Assembly: GCA_046351215.1 (NCBI GenBank)
Contig: JAXLYX010000023.1
Location: 1-64,000, forward strand
Direction of reading: 5' to 3'
Length of the DNA: 64,000 bases
Source of the DNA: JAXLYX01 sp046351215
GTDB lineage: Bacteria > Myxococcota_A > Polyangia > Polyangiales > Houyiibacteriaceae
In this document: positions 24,482 to 32,305 of the stretch, one piece after another
Layout of the letters: every line of letters starts with the position of its first letter
Position numbering within the stretch: position 1 is the first letter of the stretch
Position numbers and translations under genes: made by a program
Notes under the pieces: generated by a model
What the model was told of the DNA's origin: nothing
The model's input: only the letters and a program-made list of their open reading frames with translations
Database searches by the model: none

Positions 24482-25033
24482 TCATCCGGACAGGTAGACC
24501 CAGTCGTGGTCGCCTCGAACGAAGTGTTCCCAGTCCTCGGCGATGCGTTCGAGGAATTCCACGAAGGACGACGCCTCGAGCGTCAGGCCCTCGGTGGCCA
24601 CACCGTCGAATCGAACAGGACGCTCGTGCGACCATTTCCAGACCATTCCGCGGCCGACCCCCCCCATGCCGAGCAGGAACTGATTCCCTGCGCCGTCTCC
24701 AGCGAAGGCGGTGACCCCTACTTCCTCCAAGGCCTCGCCGATGACGACGTGGAGTCGCCTGGGAATGCTGGCGTCCTGACGAGCCACGGCGAGCGGCGAG
24801 TAGATGAAGTATCCGTTGTGGACGTCCGGCGCCGAAACGGAGCGGCAGAGCGACAGGAGCTCCTCGTAGTCCCCTGGAAGACCTCCCCGCCACCAAGACG
24901 CGAACTCCGTCAGCTCGCCCGCGCAGCAGCCCGGGCCGAAGACGGCATCGCGCAATGGATGGAGGGACTTCGTTCCCGACACCAGCCCGCCGGCGGCTCG
25001 CAGTCTCTGTAGAACGCTCTCGACGCGACTCAT
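24482..25033 (-). CDS. SUKH (SMI1/KNR4-like) family protein
   Basis: 183 residues. ELTEFASWWRGGLPGDYEEL then a beta core (GNQFLLGMGG, GMVWKWSHERPV) and FVEFLERIAEDWEHF follow the SMI1/KNR4 (SUKH) pattern: an N-terminal proline-bracketed 'LP.DY..LL' helix, a beta sheet and a closing helix. SUKH proteins are the commonest polymorphic-toxin immunity proteins. No toxin is adjacent, so either the partner is elsewhere or it protects against outside toxins. Confidence 0.65.
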   Translation of the reverse strand: MSRVESVLQRLRAAGGLVSGTKSLHPLRDAVFGPGCCAGELTEFASWWRGGLPGDYEELLSLCRSVSAPDVHNGYFIYSPLAVARQDASIPRRLHVVIGEALEEVGVTAFAGDGAGNQFLLGMGGVGRGMVWKWSHERPVRFDGVATEGLTLEASSFVEFLERIAEDWEHFVRGDHDWVYLSG

Positions 25034-25398
25034 GGTCCGTTGCTCCTCCTCATCGCCTGCCGGGCGTTCGGACTCGACCGAACGCATGGGCGTGCCGACC
25101 GTCGATCGGTCGATGAACGCGTGGGGCGCCGTCGACGCCAGCGCCCATCGTCGGGGAATGGATCCGAGCCCAACACGGCGTCCGACGGGCGACAAGGTTT
25201 TTCCGTGAGGGCCCGGTAGGCGGCGAGGGTCACTCGCATCGGTCCAGGACCGTGGTAGCTCCGATCCGTGTATCGTCATCGGAGCTTCGACGGGTCAGCA
25301 GGATCGTCCTCCCGAGGAGGGCCTCGATATCGAAGCTCCTCGAGTTGTCGGGGGAAGCTCGTCTTGGCTGCAATCACGGGGAACGCGCAGGATCCACG
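25034..25398. other. Spacer with no supported gene
   Basis: Short frames only. A segment near 25330-25380 (TCGAAGCTCCTCG then GGAAGCTCG) loosely resembles 24420-24460 on the other side of the SUKH gene, too weakly to call a repeat. Confidence 0.3.
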
Positions 25399-25731
25399 AT
25401 GGGGTTCTTCTGTACGCGTTGTGGGAGCGATGAGGGGAAGCCAATGACCGAACGGGAGATTCTCCGCATGCTCGATCTCTATGAAGATGGTCTGTACACA
25501 CCAATGGAACTCCCGTTCGTGGCAGTGCGCATCTTGGATGCCTCGCCGGACCCGGCGGAATGCTGGCGAGCCATGCCGCTATCACTCCGTGCAGCAGTCC
25601 GGCAGGTGGCTTCTAGAGCGGACCGTGAGGATTTGGTGGTGCTGCACGAAGCGGACGCTACGAACGCGGTGCTCCAGCTTCGACGGGTACGGCAGCTACT
25701 GAACGAGCGTGGCTGGCTCGCAGAGGAGTGA
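25399..25731 (+). CDS. Small protein with a CxxC pair
   Basis: 110 residues. It starts MGFFCTRCGSDEGKP, with one CxxC that could bind zinc only as half of a site. The rest is helical (EREILRMLDLYEDGLYTPM, LRAAVRQVASRADREDL, LRRVRQLLNERGWLAEE). No family is recognised. Unlike the protein at 13054 it lacks a second CxxC. Confidence 0.5.
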   Translation: MGFFCTRCGSDEGKPMTEREILRMLDLYEDGLYTPMELPFVAVRILDASPDPAECWRAMPLSLRAAVRQVASRADREDLVVLHEADATNAVLQLRRVRQLLNERGWLAEE

Positions 25732-25871
25732 CCGTGCTTCCGATCAGGGTTGCGCACCATCAGCTCGCGAGCATTTCGTGACGCTCCGATCGACCCACGG
25801 TGGGTCGCTGCTCCACGGCAGGCCAGGGCCGTGCATCCACGCGGGACGCGTGACGACCCGAGATCGACGCT

Positions 25872-26483
25872 CTAGAAGAGACTCCCCCGATGCTCGACGA
25901 GCGTGCGCAGGAGGCTGCCGATCTGGGCGGCCACGTCGTCCGCGGTGACCGACGGCGGTAGGCCCCGCGCGACGCCGAGCATCAGGCCCGCGAGCGAGTT
26001 CACGAGGATGAACGCGTTCGTGTCGGTGCGCCGCGCGTTCGGCGTGCGCGCCTCGCGGACCAGGAGGAGCTTGACGAGCACCTCCCCTTGGCCGAGCAGA
26101 CGCACCACCGGCTCCTGGCTCATCACGTCGGGGACCTGGCCGAGCATCACCTTCACGAGACCCCGACGCTCGACGGCGATGTCCATGAGCTCGCGCACGA
26201 GCTCCTCGAACGCCGTCGCCCCGTCCATCGTCGTCCAGGTGGGGATCCGCTGCTCGATCCGTCGCCAGATCGTCCTCGACTCGAATTCCACGACCGCGCG
26301 GAGGATGTCGTCCTTGCCGTCGAAGTACTCGTAGAGGGTGCCCACGCCGACGCCCGCGCGTTTGGCGATCGCATGGGTCGAGGCGCTGGCGAAGGCGCCC
26401 TTCTCGATAATCCGACTCGATGCTCGGACTATGGCCTCGTATTTCTCGATGGACCTTGATTGCTTGGGAATTCGCTTGGCCAT
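25872..26483 (-). CDS. TetR-family transcriptional regulator
   Basis: 203 residues. The helix-turn-helix spans residues 14-60: IVRASSRIIEKGAFASASTH, AIAKRAGVGVGTLYEYFDGK, DDILRAV. The C-terminal domain matches the TetR ligand-binding type in length. It is divergent from the P450 gene over an 80-bp gap containing an imperfect palindrome, so it probably represses itself and the P450. Confidence 0.9.
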   Translation of the reverse strand: MAKRIPKQSRSIEKYEAIVRASSRIIEKGAFASASTHAIAKRAGVGVGTLYEYFDGKDDILRAVVEFESRTIWRRIEQRIPTWTTMDGATAFEELVRELMDIAVERRGLVKVMLGQVPDVMSQEPVVRLLGQGEVLVKLLLVREARTPNARRTDTNAFILVNSLAGLMLGVARGLPPSVTADDVAAQIGSLLRTLVEHRGSLF

Positions 26484-26494
26484 GGCGCCTGTTT

Positions 26495-26516
26495 GAATCC
26501 GAATATTGTTCGACTC
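26495..26516. promoter_or_regulatory. Candidate TetR operator upstream of the P450
   Basis: GAATCCGAA (26495-26503), TATTG spacer and TTCGACTC (26509-26516) form an imperfect inverted repeat in the divergent gap. The position is right for TetR control; the symmetry is modest. Confidence 0.35.
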
Positions 26517-26562
26517 TAGCATTCTCTGCAGGCGTCGGAGAAGACGCCGGATGGAGAGAACC

Positions 26563-28038
26563 ATGGTCCTCGGCACGACTCGACCCTCGTCGTCCTCGCC
26601 TCGCTCGTCGTTCGCCACGCGCGCGCGGCGCCCCCCGTCCGACTCGTGGGACGATCCGACGCGTCCCTCGGCGGCGTTCCCTCCCGGCTCCGCGCGCGTC
26701 GCCGGGATGACGTGGCGCGATACGTTCGCGTCTCTCCCGAGCGCGCTGCGAAACGGCATCAACGGCTACATCGAGGAAGCGATCCGTCGCAAGGGCGAGG
26801 TCGCCGCCGCGTCGCTCGGACCCTTCCCGGCGGTCTTCGTCTCGCGCCCCGACCTGATCCGGCACGTCCTCGTCACGCACAAGGACACGTACCTCAAGGA
26901 CAACCCCGTCTTCGAGCTGCTCCGCCCCCTCGCGGGCAACGGCGTGTTCCTCAGCGAGGGAGACTTCTGGCGCTCGCAGCGTCGGATCCTGCAGCCAGAG
27001 TTCACGTCGCGGGGGGTGGACTCGCTCGTCGAAGCGATGGGCAGCGTGGCGGCCGCGGTCGCGGACGAATGGGAAGAGGCGGCTCGCGCGGGTCGCACCG
27101 TGGAGGCTTCCGAGAGCATGCGCGACGCGGCGATGCGCGTGATCTGTCACACGGTCCTGAACGTGGATCTCGGGGACGAGGCTGCGCGGCTCGGGCGAGC
27201 CCTCGACCGCCTGCTCGTCCTCTTGCAGTTGCAACTGAGCGTGCCGGGTCCGCTGTCCGCCACCCTCTGGCGTGCGCTCGAGCCGCCGATGCGTGCGACC
27301 ATCGCGACGATCGACGAGTTCGTCGCCGAGGTGATCGAGCGCAACCGCGCTCCGGGCACGTCGGGGCTGGTCCACAGGTTGCTCACCTCGCCGGACCCGG
27401 AGACCGGGCGGACGATGACGACGAGGCACCTTCGCGACGAGATCGTCACGCTCTTCATCGCGGGGCACGAGACGACCGCCACGACGCTCGCGTGGGCGTG
27501 GGTCGAGCTCTGCCGCCATCCGCACGCTCTCGCGCGGCTCACGGCCGAGGCCGACGCGGTGCTCGGCGACCGGATTCCGCGAGCCGAGGACCTGCCGCGG
27601 CTCCCCTACGCACGCGCGGTGTTCGAAGAGGCGATGCGCCTCTATCCGCCGCTGCCGTTCGTGCCTCGCCTCGCGACGACCGACGACGAGATCGAGGGTC
27701 GTCACGTCCCGGCAGGAACGATCCTCGTGTGTTCGATCTTCGCCCTCCACCGCCGGCCGGAGCTCTGGCCCTCACCGCTCGATTTCGAGCCGGAGCGATT
27801 CCTCCCCGAGCGTCGGAAGGCGATCGAGCCCGGCGCCTACGCGCCCTTCGGTGCAGGCCCGCGGCTGTGCATGGGCAACCACTTCGCCCTCGCCGAAGGT
27901 GCCGTGATGCTCTCCACCTTGGCGCGGCGCTTCGACGTGGCGCTCGACGACGGGGACATCGGCATCACGAAGCTGCCGGGTAGCCTCCGGCCGGATCGTG
28001 CGGTTCGACTGCGGCTCGCGAAGCGCGCTCGACCGTGA
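26563..28038 (+). CDS. Cytochrome P450
   Basis: 491 residues with all P450 landmarks: I-helix AGHETTATT near residue 300 (oxygen activation), ExxR EEAMR near 355, and the heme loop FGAGPRLCMG near 428 with the axial Cys. The pattern is closer to CYP4/CYP102-type fatty-acid or alkane hydroxylases than to short-chain bacterial P450s, by eye. No redox partner is adjacent, so electrons must come from elsewhere. The ATG at 26563 is preferred for GGAGAG just upstream; 26551 is an alternative. Divergent TetR suggests inducible expression. Confidence 0.9.
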   Translation: MVLGTTRPSSSSPRSSFATRARRPPSDSWDDPTRPSAAFPPGSARVAGMTWRDTFASLPSALRNGINGYIEEAIRRKGEVAAASLGPFPAVFVSRPDLIRHVLVTHKDTYLKDNPVFELLRPLAGNGVFLSEGDFWRSQRRILQPEFTSRGVDSLVEAMGSVAAAVADEWEEAARAGRTVEASESMRDAAMRVICHTVLNVDLGDEAARLGRALDRLLVLLQLQLSVPGPLSATLWRALEPPMRATIATIDEFVAEVIERNRAPGTSGLVHRLLTSPDPETGRTMTTRHLRDEIVTLFIAGHETTATTLAWAWVELCRHPHALARLTAEADAVLGDRIPRAEDLPRLPYARAVFEEAMRLYPPLPFVPRLATTDDEIEGRHVPAGTILVCSIFALHRRPELWPSPLDFEPERFLPERRKAIEPGAYAPFGAGPRLCMGNHFALAEGAVMLSTLARRFDVALDDGDIGITKLPGSLRPDRAVRLRLAKRARP

Positions 28039-28125
28039 GTCCTCGTCGGCGTGTGACCGAGCACGAACGAGGTGGTCCTCTGTCCGAGCTCGTCGGGTGG
28101 GCTGCGGGACTCGAGGGAATCCCCC

Positions 28126-28491
28126 TCAGGTGCCGGCCCGCTCCATCCGCATGAGCTCGAGGATGGCGTCCGCGAGTGCCCCGCACTTTCCGTCGGGGAC
28201 GGCGAAGGCGCGAATCGATGCGAGGTCACCCGACGTGAGCTCCATGCGCCGATGGTACTTGCCGAAATCGACCACCATGGCGACGAGGAACCGCGGCGAC
28301 TCGTCGGGATGGCTCGCGACGGGGAGCACGTCGAGGCGGAGCGTCAGACCGGGGCCGAGCCATTCGGGCAACGGTTCGACGACGAAGCACGAATCCCCGC
28401 GTTCCAGCGGACTTCGGACCCGAGCGCCGAGGGTTTCGAATCGGGCGGTGAAGAACTGGGTGAGCTCGGCGTGGGCTTCGTCGTGGTTCAT
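28126..28491 (-). CDS. Small hypothetical protein
   Basis: 121 residues from the ATG at 28491, no signal peptide. HAELTQFFTARFETLGARVR, then WLGPGLTLRLDVLPV and LVAMVVDFGKYHRRMELT suggest an alpha-beta fold. No family is recognised. It is convergent with the P450. Confidence 0.5.
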   Translation of the reverse strand: MNHDEAHAELTQFFTARFETLGARVRSPLERGDSCFVVEPLPEWLGPGLTLRLDVLPVASHPDESPRFLVAMVVDFGKYHRRMELTSGDLASIRAFAVPDGKCGALADAILELMRMERAGT

Positions 28492-28650
28492 CGGCGGAGT
28501 GGTGGAGAATCGCCCGCGGGTGACGTCGACCGGAAGGTCGAGCCCGGTGGCGCGCGGCGTGAGCCTCCGTGCGCGCGAACGATACTCCGCCCCCGTCTCG
28601 GAAGTCGACGGTACCGACCTCGGAGCAGGGCCACACGGACGGCCCATCTC

Positions 28651-28699
28651 CGCCTACCCCAACACCCCCGCCCCCTCGAGGAACCTCTGCAGCTCCTCG
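28651..28699 (+). repeat. 49-bp direct repeat, left copy
   Basis: Matches 31509-31557 at 48 of 49 bases in the same orientation. The right copy is the 3' end of the alpha/beta-hydrolase gene; the left copy encodes the same C-terminal residues (ELQRFLEGAGVLG) without the gene. Together they bracket the Rpn nuclease and the AbiE pair. Confidence 0.85.
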
Positions 28700-28770
28700 C
28701 CGCCCCTCGATCCCTCCCCACCGTACGAGCAACCGGGCCCGCGATCGACCGAGCACTCCCGCGACGCCCC

Positions 28771-29721
28771 ATGACGCGCCCACCGAACGACTCGCAGGAC
28801 GAGCCCGACGACACCGTCGCGGACTTCCTCTCCCCCGACACCCCGCACGACGAGCTCTTCCGGCATGTGTTCGGACGACCGAGACATGCCGCGGACGAGC
28901 TCGCCTTCCTCCTCGGAGCCGAGGTGGCGCGACACGTCGACTGGGGCTCGCTCGAGCTCGTCCCCGGCACGTACGTCGACGATGCCCACCGGCAGACGGA
29001 GAGCGACCTCGTGTACTCCGTTCGGCTCCGCGGACAGGAGACGTGGATCTACCTGCTCTTCGAGCACCAGGGCTCGAGCGATCCGGAGACTCCGCAGAGG
29101 GTCGTCGGCACCATGCGCGCGATCTGGGCGCGCCGTTTGCGTGACGGGCTGCCGCGCGTGGCCTTCCTGCCTCCCATCGTTCCGATCGTGCTGCACCGAA
29201 GCGAGCGAGCGTTCGGCTCCCACGAGCGCTTCGCGGAGCTCTTCGCGCGCCGCGGGGACGTCCACTCGGCTGTTGCGCGGTCCCTGGGCAACCTCGGCAT
29301 CACGGCCGACGAGCTCTCGCGCGTCGCCTCGGCCGACGAGAAGGCCCCGGTGTCGGTCGCCCGCTTCGCACGACGCTTGTTGCATGAGTTGAAGGGCATG
29401 GGGGCCGCATCGGATATCGTCCGCCACTTCGAAGACCTCGTCGCCGAGGTGGAGGTCGTCGAGCGCACCGGCCTGGGGCGACGCCTCGTCCTCCTCGACT
29501 TTCGCGAGGCTCTCGAGAGCGCGAGCGCCGAAGGTCGCCTCGAGACGATCGGCCACCTGCTCACGCTCAGGTTCGGCCCGCTTCCGGTCGACTTGACCCG
29601 CCGACTCGAGACGGCCTCGAGCGAGGAGCTCGATCGCATCGAAGACGGCATCCTCTTCGCGACGACGCTCGACGGGGTCTTCGGGCGGCGGCCGCCCGGC
29701 GAGCCTCCCCGAGACCACTGA
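28771..29721 (+). CDS. Rpn-family recombination-promoting nuclease (Transposase_31)
   Basis: 316 residues. TPHDELFRHVFGRPRHA, then YVDDAHRQTESDLVYSVRL, WIYLLFEHQGSSD and VPIVLHRSERAF follow the Rpn/Transposase_31 pattern. D (ESDLVY) and E-x-Q (FEHQ) form the PD-(D/E)xK active site. Rpn proteins cut DNA and promote RecA-independent recombination; some act in phage defence. The ATG at 28771 is the first sensible start. Lying inside a direct repeat with AbiE, it may have moved with that pair. Confidence 0.8.
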   Translation: MTRPPNDSQDEPDDTVADFLSPDTPHDELFRHVFGRPRHAADELAFLLGAEVARHVDWGSLELVPGTYVDDAHRQTESDLVYSVRLRGQETWIYLLFEHQGSSDPETPQRVVGTMRAIWARRLRDGLPRVAFLPPIVPIVLHRSERAFGSHERFAELFARRGDVHSAVARSLGNLGITADELSRVASADEKAPVSVARFARRLLHELKGMGAASDIVRHFEDLVAEVEVVERTGLGRRLVLLDFREALESASAEGRLETIGHLLTLRFGPLPVDLTRRLETASSEELDRIEDGILFATTLDGVFGRRPPGEPPRDH

Positions 29722-29841
29722 GGCGGCTGGCGCCTCCCACGCGCATCGAGCGCCTGCCCCGCTCGCCTCGACACCCCAGCCTCCCCAGGGAGTGACAAGA
29801 GGTCGTGTTGTACCGGAAGCGACCCTCGGAGTCTGGTCAAT

Positions 29842-29880
29842 GCTTGCGAAACAATACGCAGAACGTTATTTTATGCAAGC
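29842..29880 (+). promoter_or_regulatory. abiE promoter bracketed by inverted repeats
   Basis: TTGCGA (29844-29849) and TATTTT (29867-29872) are spaced 17 bp, a plausible sigma-70-type promoter in an AT-rich patch unusual for this genome. GCTTGC (29842-29847) and GCAAGC (29875-29880) bracket it as an inverted repeat. AbiEi antitoxins are known to repress their own promoter by binding inverted repeats there. The transcript would start within about 10 bases of the ATG. Confidence 0.55.
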
Positions 29881-29887
29881 AACGACC

Positions 29888-30673
29888 ATGTCCGCCGCAG
29901 CCCGCTACATCGTGGACCTCGCCGCGCGCGGCAGGCACCACTTCACCACCGAGGAGGCCGCCGCTGCGCTCGGTCGCTCGATTCCCGCGGTGCGCGCGGC
30001 ATTGCGGCGTCTCGAGGCGAGGGGCGAGATCGCCCACCCCTATCGGGGCTTCCACGTCATCGTACCGCCCGAGTATCGACGGCTCGGTTGCCTCCCTGCG
30101 GACCAGTTCGTGCCGCAGCTCATGGAGCACCTGGGCGAGCCCTACTACGTGGCATTGCTCAGCGCTGCCGAGCTCCATGGGGCCGCCCATCAACGCCCGC
30201 AGGCGTTCCAGGTGATGGTGACGACGAACCGCCGCGCGATCGTGTGCCGGGAAGTCCGGGTGCAGTTCATCGCCCGCAAGGACATGGCGAGCACCCCGGT
30301 CGTGGAGAAGAAGACCGCGAGAGGGTTCCTCCGCGTCGCCTCGCCCGAGGCGACCGCGCTCGAGTTGGTGGGCTACGCGGATCAGAGCGGAGGCCTCGAC
30401 AACGTGGCGTCGGTCGTCGCCGAGCTCGTCGAGGCGATCGACGCCGACCGGCTGGTGTCGGAGTGCGCGAGGAGCCCCATCGCGTGGGTGCAGCGTCTCG
30501 GCTACCTCCTCGACCTGACCGAGAACCACCACCTCGCGGACGAGGTCGCACCGTCCGTCGTCGCGCGCGCCAAGGACGTCGCCCCGCTCGTCCGCGCCGC
30601 GAGTCGAAGCGGCGCGCCGCGCGCCGCGCGCTGGAAGCTCGCCGTGAACGCGACGGTCGAACCCGACCAGTGA
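29888..30673 (+). CDS. abiEi: AbiEi-type antitoxin
   Basis: 261 residues. An N-terminal winged helix-turn-helix (FTTEEAAAALGRSIPAVRAA, residues 18-45, and an EIAHPYRGFHVIVPPEY wing) is followed by the AbiEi antitoxin domain (GEPYYVALLSAAELHGAAHQ, then VASPEATALELVGYADQSGG). AbiEi is the antitoxin and autorepressor of the type IV AbiE system. The ATG at 29888 is chosen because the promoter elements overlap the earlier in-frame ATGs. Its stop overlaps the toxin GTG (GTGA). Confidence 0.85.
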   Translation: MSAAARYIVDLAARGRHHFTTEEAAAALGRSIPAVRAALRRLEARGEIAHPYRGFHVIVPPEYRRLGCLPADQFVPQLMEHLGEPYYVALLSAAELHGAAHQRPQAFQVMVTTNRRAIVCREVRVQFIARKDMASTPVVEKKTARGFLRVASPEATALELVGYADQSGGLDNVASVVAELVEAIDADRLVSECARSPIAWVQRLGYLLDLTENHHLADEVAPSVVARAKDVAPLVRAASRSGAPRAARWKLAVNATVEPDQ

Positions 30674-31482
30674 TCCCCAGGGACTTCATCACCGAGTGGC
30701 GCGACCGCGCGCCATGGGTGCTCGATCGGCAAGTCGAGCAGGATCTCGTCATCTCGCGCGCGCTCGTCGAGCTGTTCTCGCGAGAGCCGATCGCCCGGTC
30801 ACTCGCGTTCCGAGGTGGCACCGCGCTCTACAAGCTCCACATGAAACCTGCCGCTCGCTACTCGGAGGACATCGACCTGGTGCAGACGAGCCCCGCCGGA
30901 ATCGGTGGGGTGCTCGACGCCATCCACGCCGCGCTCGATCCGTGGCTCGGCAGACCCAAGTGGAAGCAGACCGAGGGCCGCGTGACGCTGATCTACCGCT
31001 TCGAGTCCGACGACGTTCCCCCGGTCGGACTGAAGCTCAAGGTGGAGATCAACTCGCGCGAGCACTTCACCGTCTACGGGCTCGAGCGGCGTCGCTTCGA
31101 GGTGACGTCGCGTTGGTTCACCGGCGTCGCGCACCTCCATACGTACGAGCTCGACGAGCTGCTCGGAACCAAGCTCCGCGCGCTCTATCAGCGCAAGAAG
31201 GGTCGCGACCTGTTCGATCTGGCCCTCGCGCTGGAGCGAGGCGACGTTTCCCCCGACCGCATCGTGGAAGTGTTCGCGAAGTACATGGAGGCCGAAGGCA
31301 CGAAGGTCACGCGTGCGATGTTCGAGCAGAACCTCGTCGCCAAGAGGAAGGACCCCATATTCACGGCCGACATGACGCCGCTCCTCGCGCACGGTCACGC
31401 ATGGGACTTCGACGACGCGTTCGACCGCGTATGGACCGGGTTGGTCGCGCGACTCTCGGGCGACGCCTGGAGAGGCGGTTGA
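30670..31482 (+). CDS. abiEii: AbiEii-type nucleotidyltransferase toxin
   Basis: 270 residues from a GTG overlapping the antitoxin stop. The nucleotidyltransferase motif is clear: FRGGTALYKLH then RYSEDIDLVQ (GG..K and the D-x-D pair), with LKVEINSRE supplying the later acidic residue and LLGTKLRALYQRKKGRDLFD the family's Lys/Arg motif. Characterised AbiEii-type toxins are nucleotidyltransferases that stop growth, and AbiE can abort phage infection. The pair looks intact. Confidence 0.88.
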   Translation: MIPRDFITEWRDRAPWVLDRQVEQDLVISRALVELFSREPIARSLAFRGGTALYKLHMKPAARYSEDIDLVQTSPAGIGGVLDAIHAALDPWLGRPKWKQTEGRVTLIYRFESDDVPPVGLKLKVEINSREHFTVYGLERRRFEVTSRWFTGVAHLHTYELDELLGTKLRALYQRKKGRDLFDLALALERGDVSPDRIVEVFAKYMEAEGTKVTRAMFEQNLVAKRKDPIFTADMTPLLAHGHAWDFDDAFDRVWTGLVARLSGDAWRGG

Positions 31483-31508
31483 CGAGCTCCGCCCGGCCAT
31501 CCCCGCCC

Positions 31509-31557
31509 CGCCTACCCCAACACCCCCGCCCCCTCGAGGAACCTCCGCAGCTCCTCG
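31509..31557 (+). repeat. 49-bp direct repeat, right copy
   Basis: Overlaps the last 46 bases of the minus-strand hydrolase gene. See the left copy at 28651. This arrangement, with a gene 3' end duplicated on the far side of an insert, is what site-specific insertion into a gene end leaves behind. Confidence 0.85.
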
Positions 31558-32267
31558 ACGAACACCGCCCAATCCGGCGGGCAGTCGTCGTGCCCCGCGT
31601 CGTAGAGCGAGAGCCGTCCCCCACACGCTTCGGCGAGCGCCTCGCCGTGCCGGACGGAGATCACCTCGTCGCTCCGGCCGTGCAGGATCCACGTCGGTAC
31701 GCCGAGCGTCCGCACCACGTCCCGGACCTCGAAGGGATCGGGAACCAGGAAGCGGGGAATCGGGAAGAGCTCGCGGGCGCGATCGGCCGCGCTCGTGAAG
31801 GTCGAGAGCAGCACGAGGGCCCGCGGCTTCCGCTCGCGTGCGAGGGTCGCGATCGCGCCTCCGCCGAGCGAGCGGCCGACGAAGACGATGCGCGAGGGAT
31901 CGACGTCCGGCCGGGCGACGAGCTGGTCGTGGAAGGCGACGAAGTCCTCGCGCACGGACGCCTCGCTCGGCTCGCCCGTCGAGCGTCCGTAGCCGCGGTA
32001 CTCGAGCAGGAGCACGTGGAGCCCGAGGTCGCGGATCGGTCCCATCGGGAGCGCCCAGTCCTCGACGAGCTCGCCGTTGCCGTGCGCGAAGATCAGCGCG
32101 GGACCCGGGGACTCGCCCCGCGTCCGCGGCAGGAGCCAGGCCTCCGTCCGCCCCTCGGTCGTCTCCCGTTCGAGGACGACGAGGCCCGGAACGGCGCGAT
32201 CCGGCCGGCAGGCGGGCATGCGGTCCCGACCGGCGAAGAGGACGCGACGAAAGGCGGCGGCGAACAC
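31512..32267 (-). CDS. Alpha/beta-hydrolase
   Basis: 251 residues. The fold is clear: oxyanion-hole HGNGE, the nucleophile elbow VGRSLGGGA (Ser), the acid in HGRSDEVISV (Asp) and the base in AGHDDCP (His). It resembles small serine esterase/peptidase-like proteins of the BAAT/YfhR kind. Substrate is unknown. The C-terminal 15 codons are duplicated at 28651. A hydrophobic N-terminus is not evident, so a cytoplasmic location is likely. Confidence 0.85.
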   Translation of the reverse strand: MFAAAFRRVLFAGRDRMPACRPDRAVPGLVVLERETTEGRTEAWLLPRTRGESPGPALIFAHGNGELVEDWALPMGPIRDLGLHVLLLEYRGYGRSTGEPSEASVREDFVAFHDQLVARPDVDPSRIVFVGRSLGGGAIATLARERKPRALVLLSTFTSAADRARELFPIPRFLVPDPFEVRDVVRTLGVPTWILHGRSDEVISVRHGEALAEACGGRLSLYDAGHDDCPPDWAVFVEELRRFLEGAGVLG

Positions 32268-32305
32268 GGAGGGGAGCTACGCACGCCGGGGCGGAACGTC
32301 AGGTC

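Noticed and set aside
24395..25380. A possible third repeat flanking the SUKH gene
   Set aside because: Only scattered blocks (TCGAAGCTCCTCG, AGGCTCGC) match, too weakly to separate from chance in GC-rich sequence.
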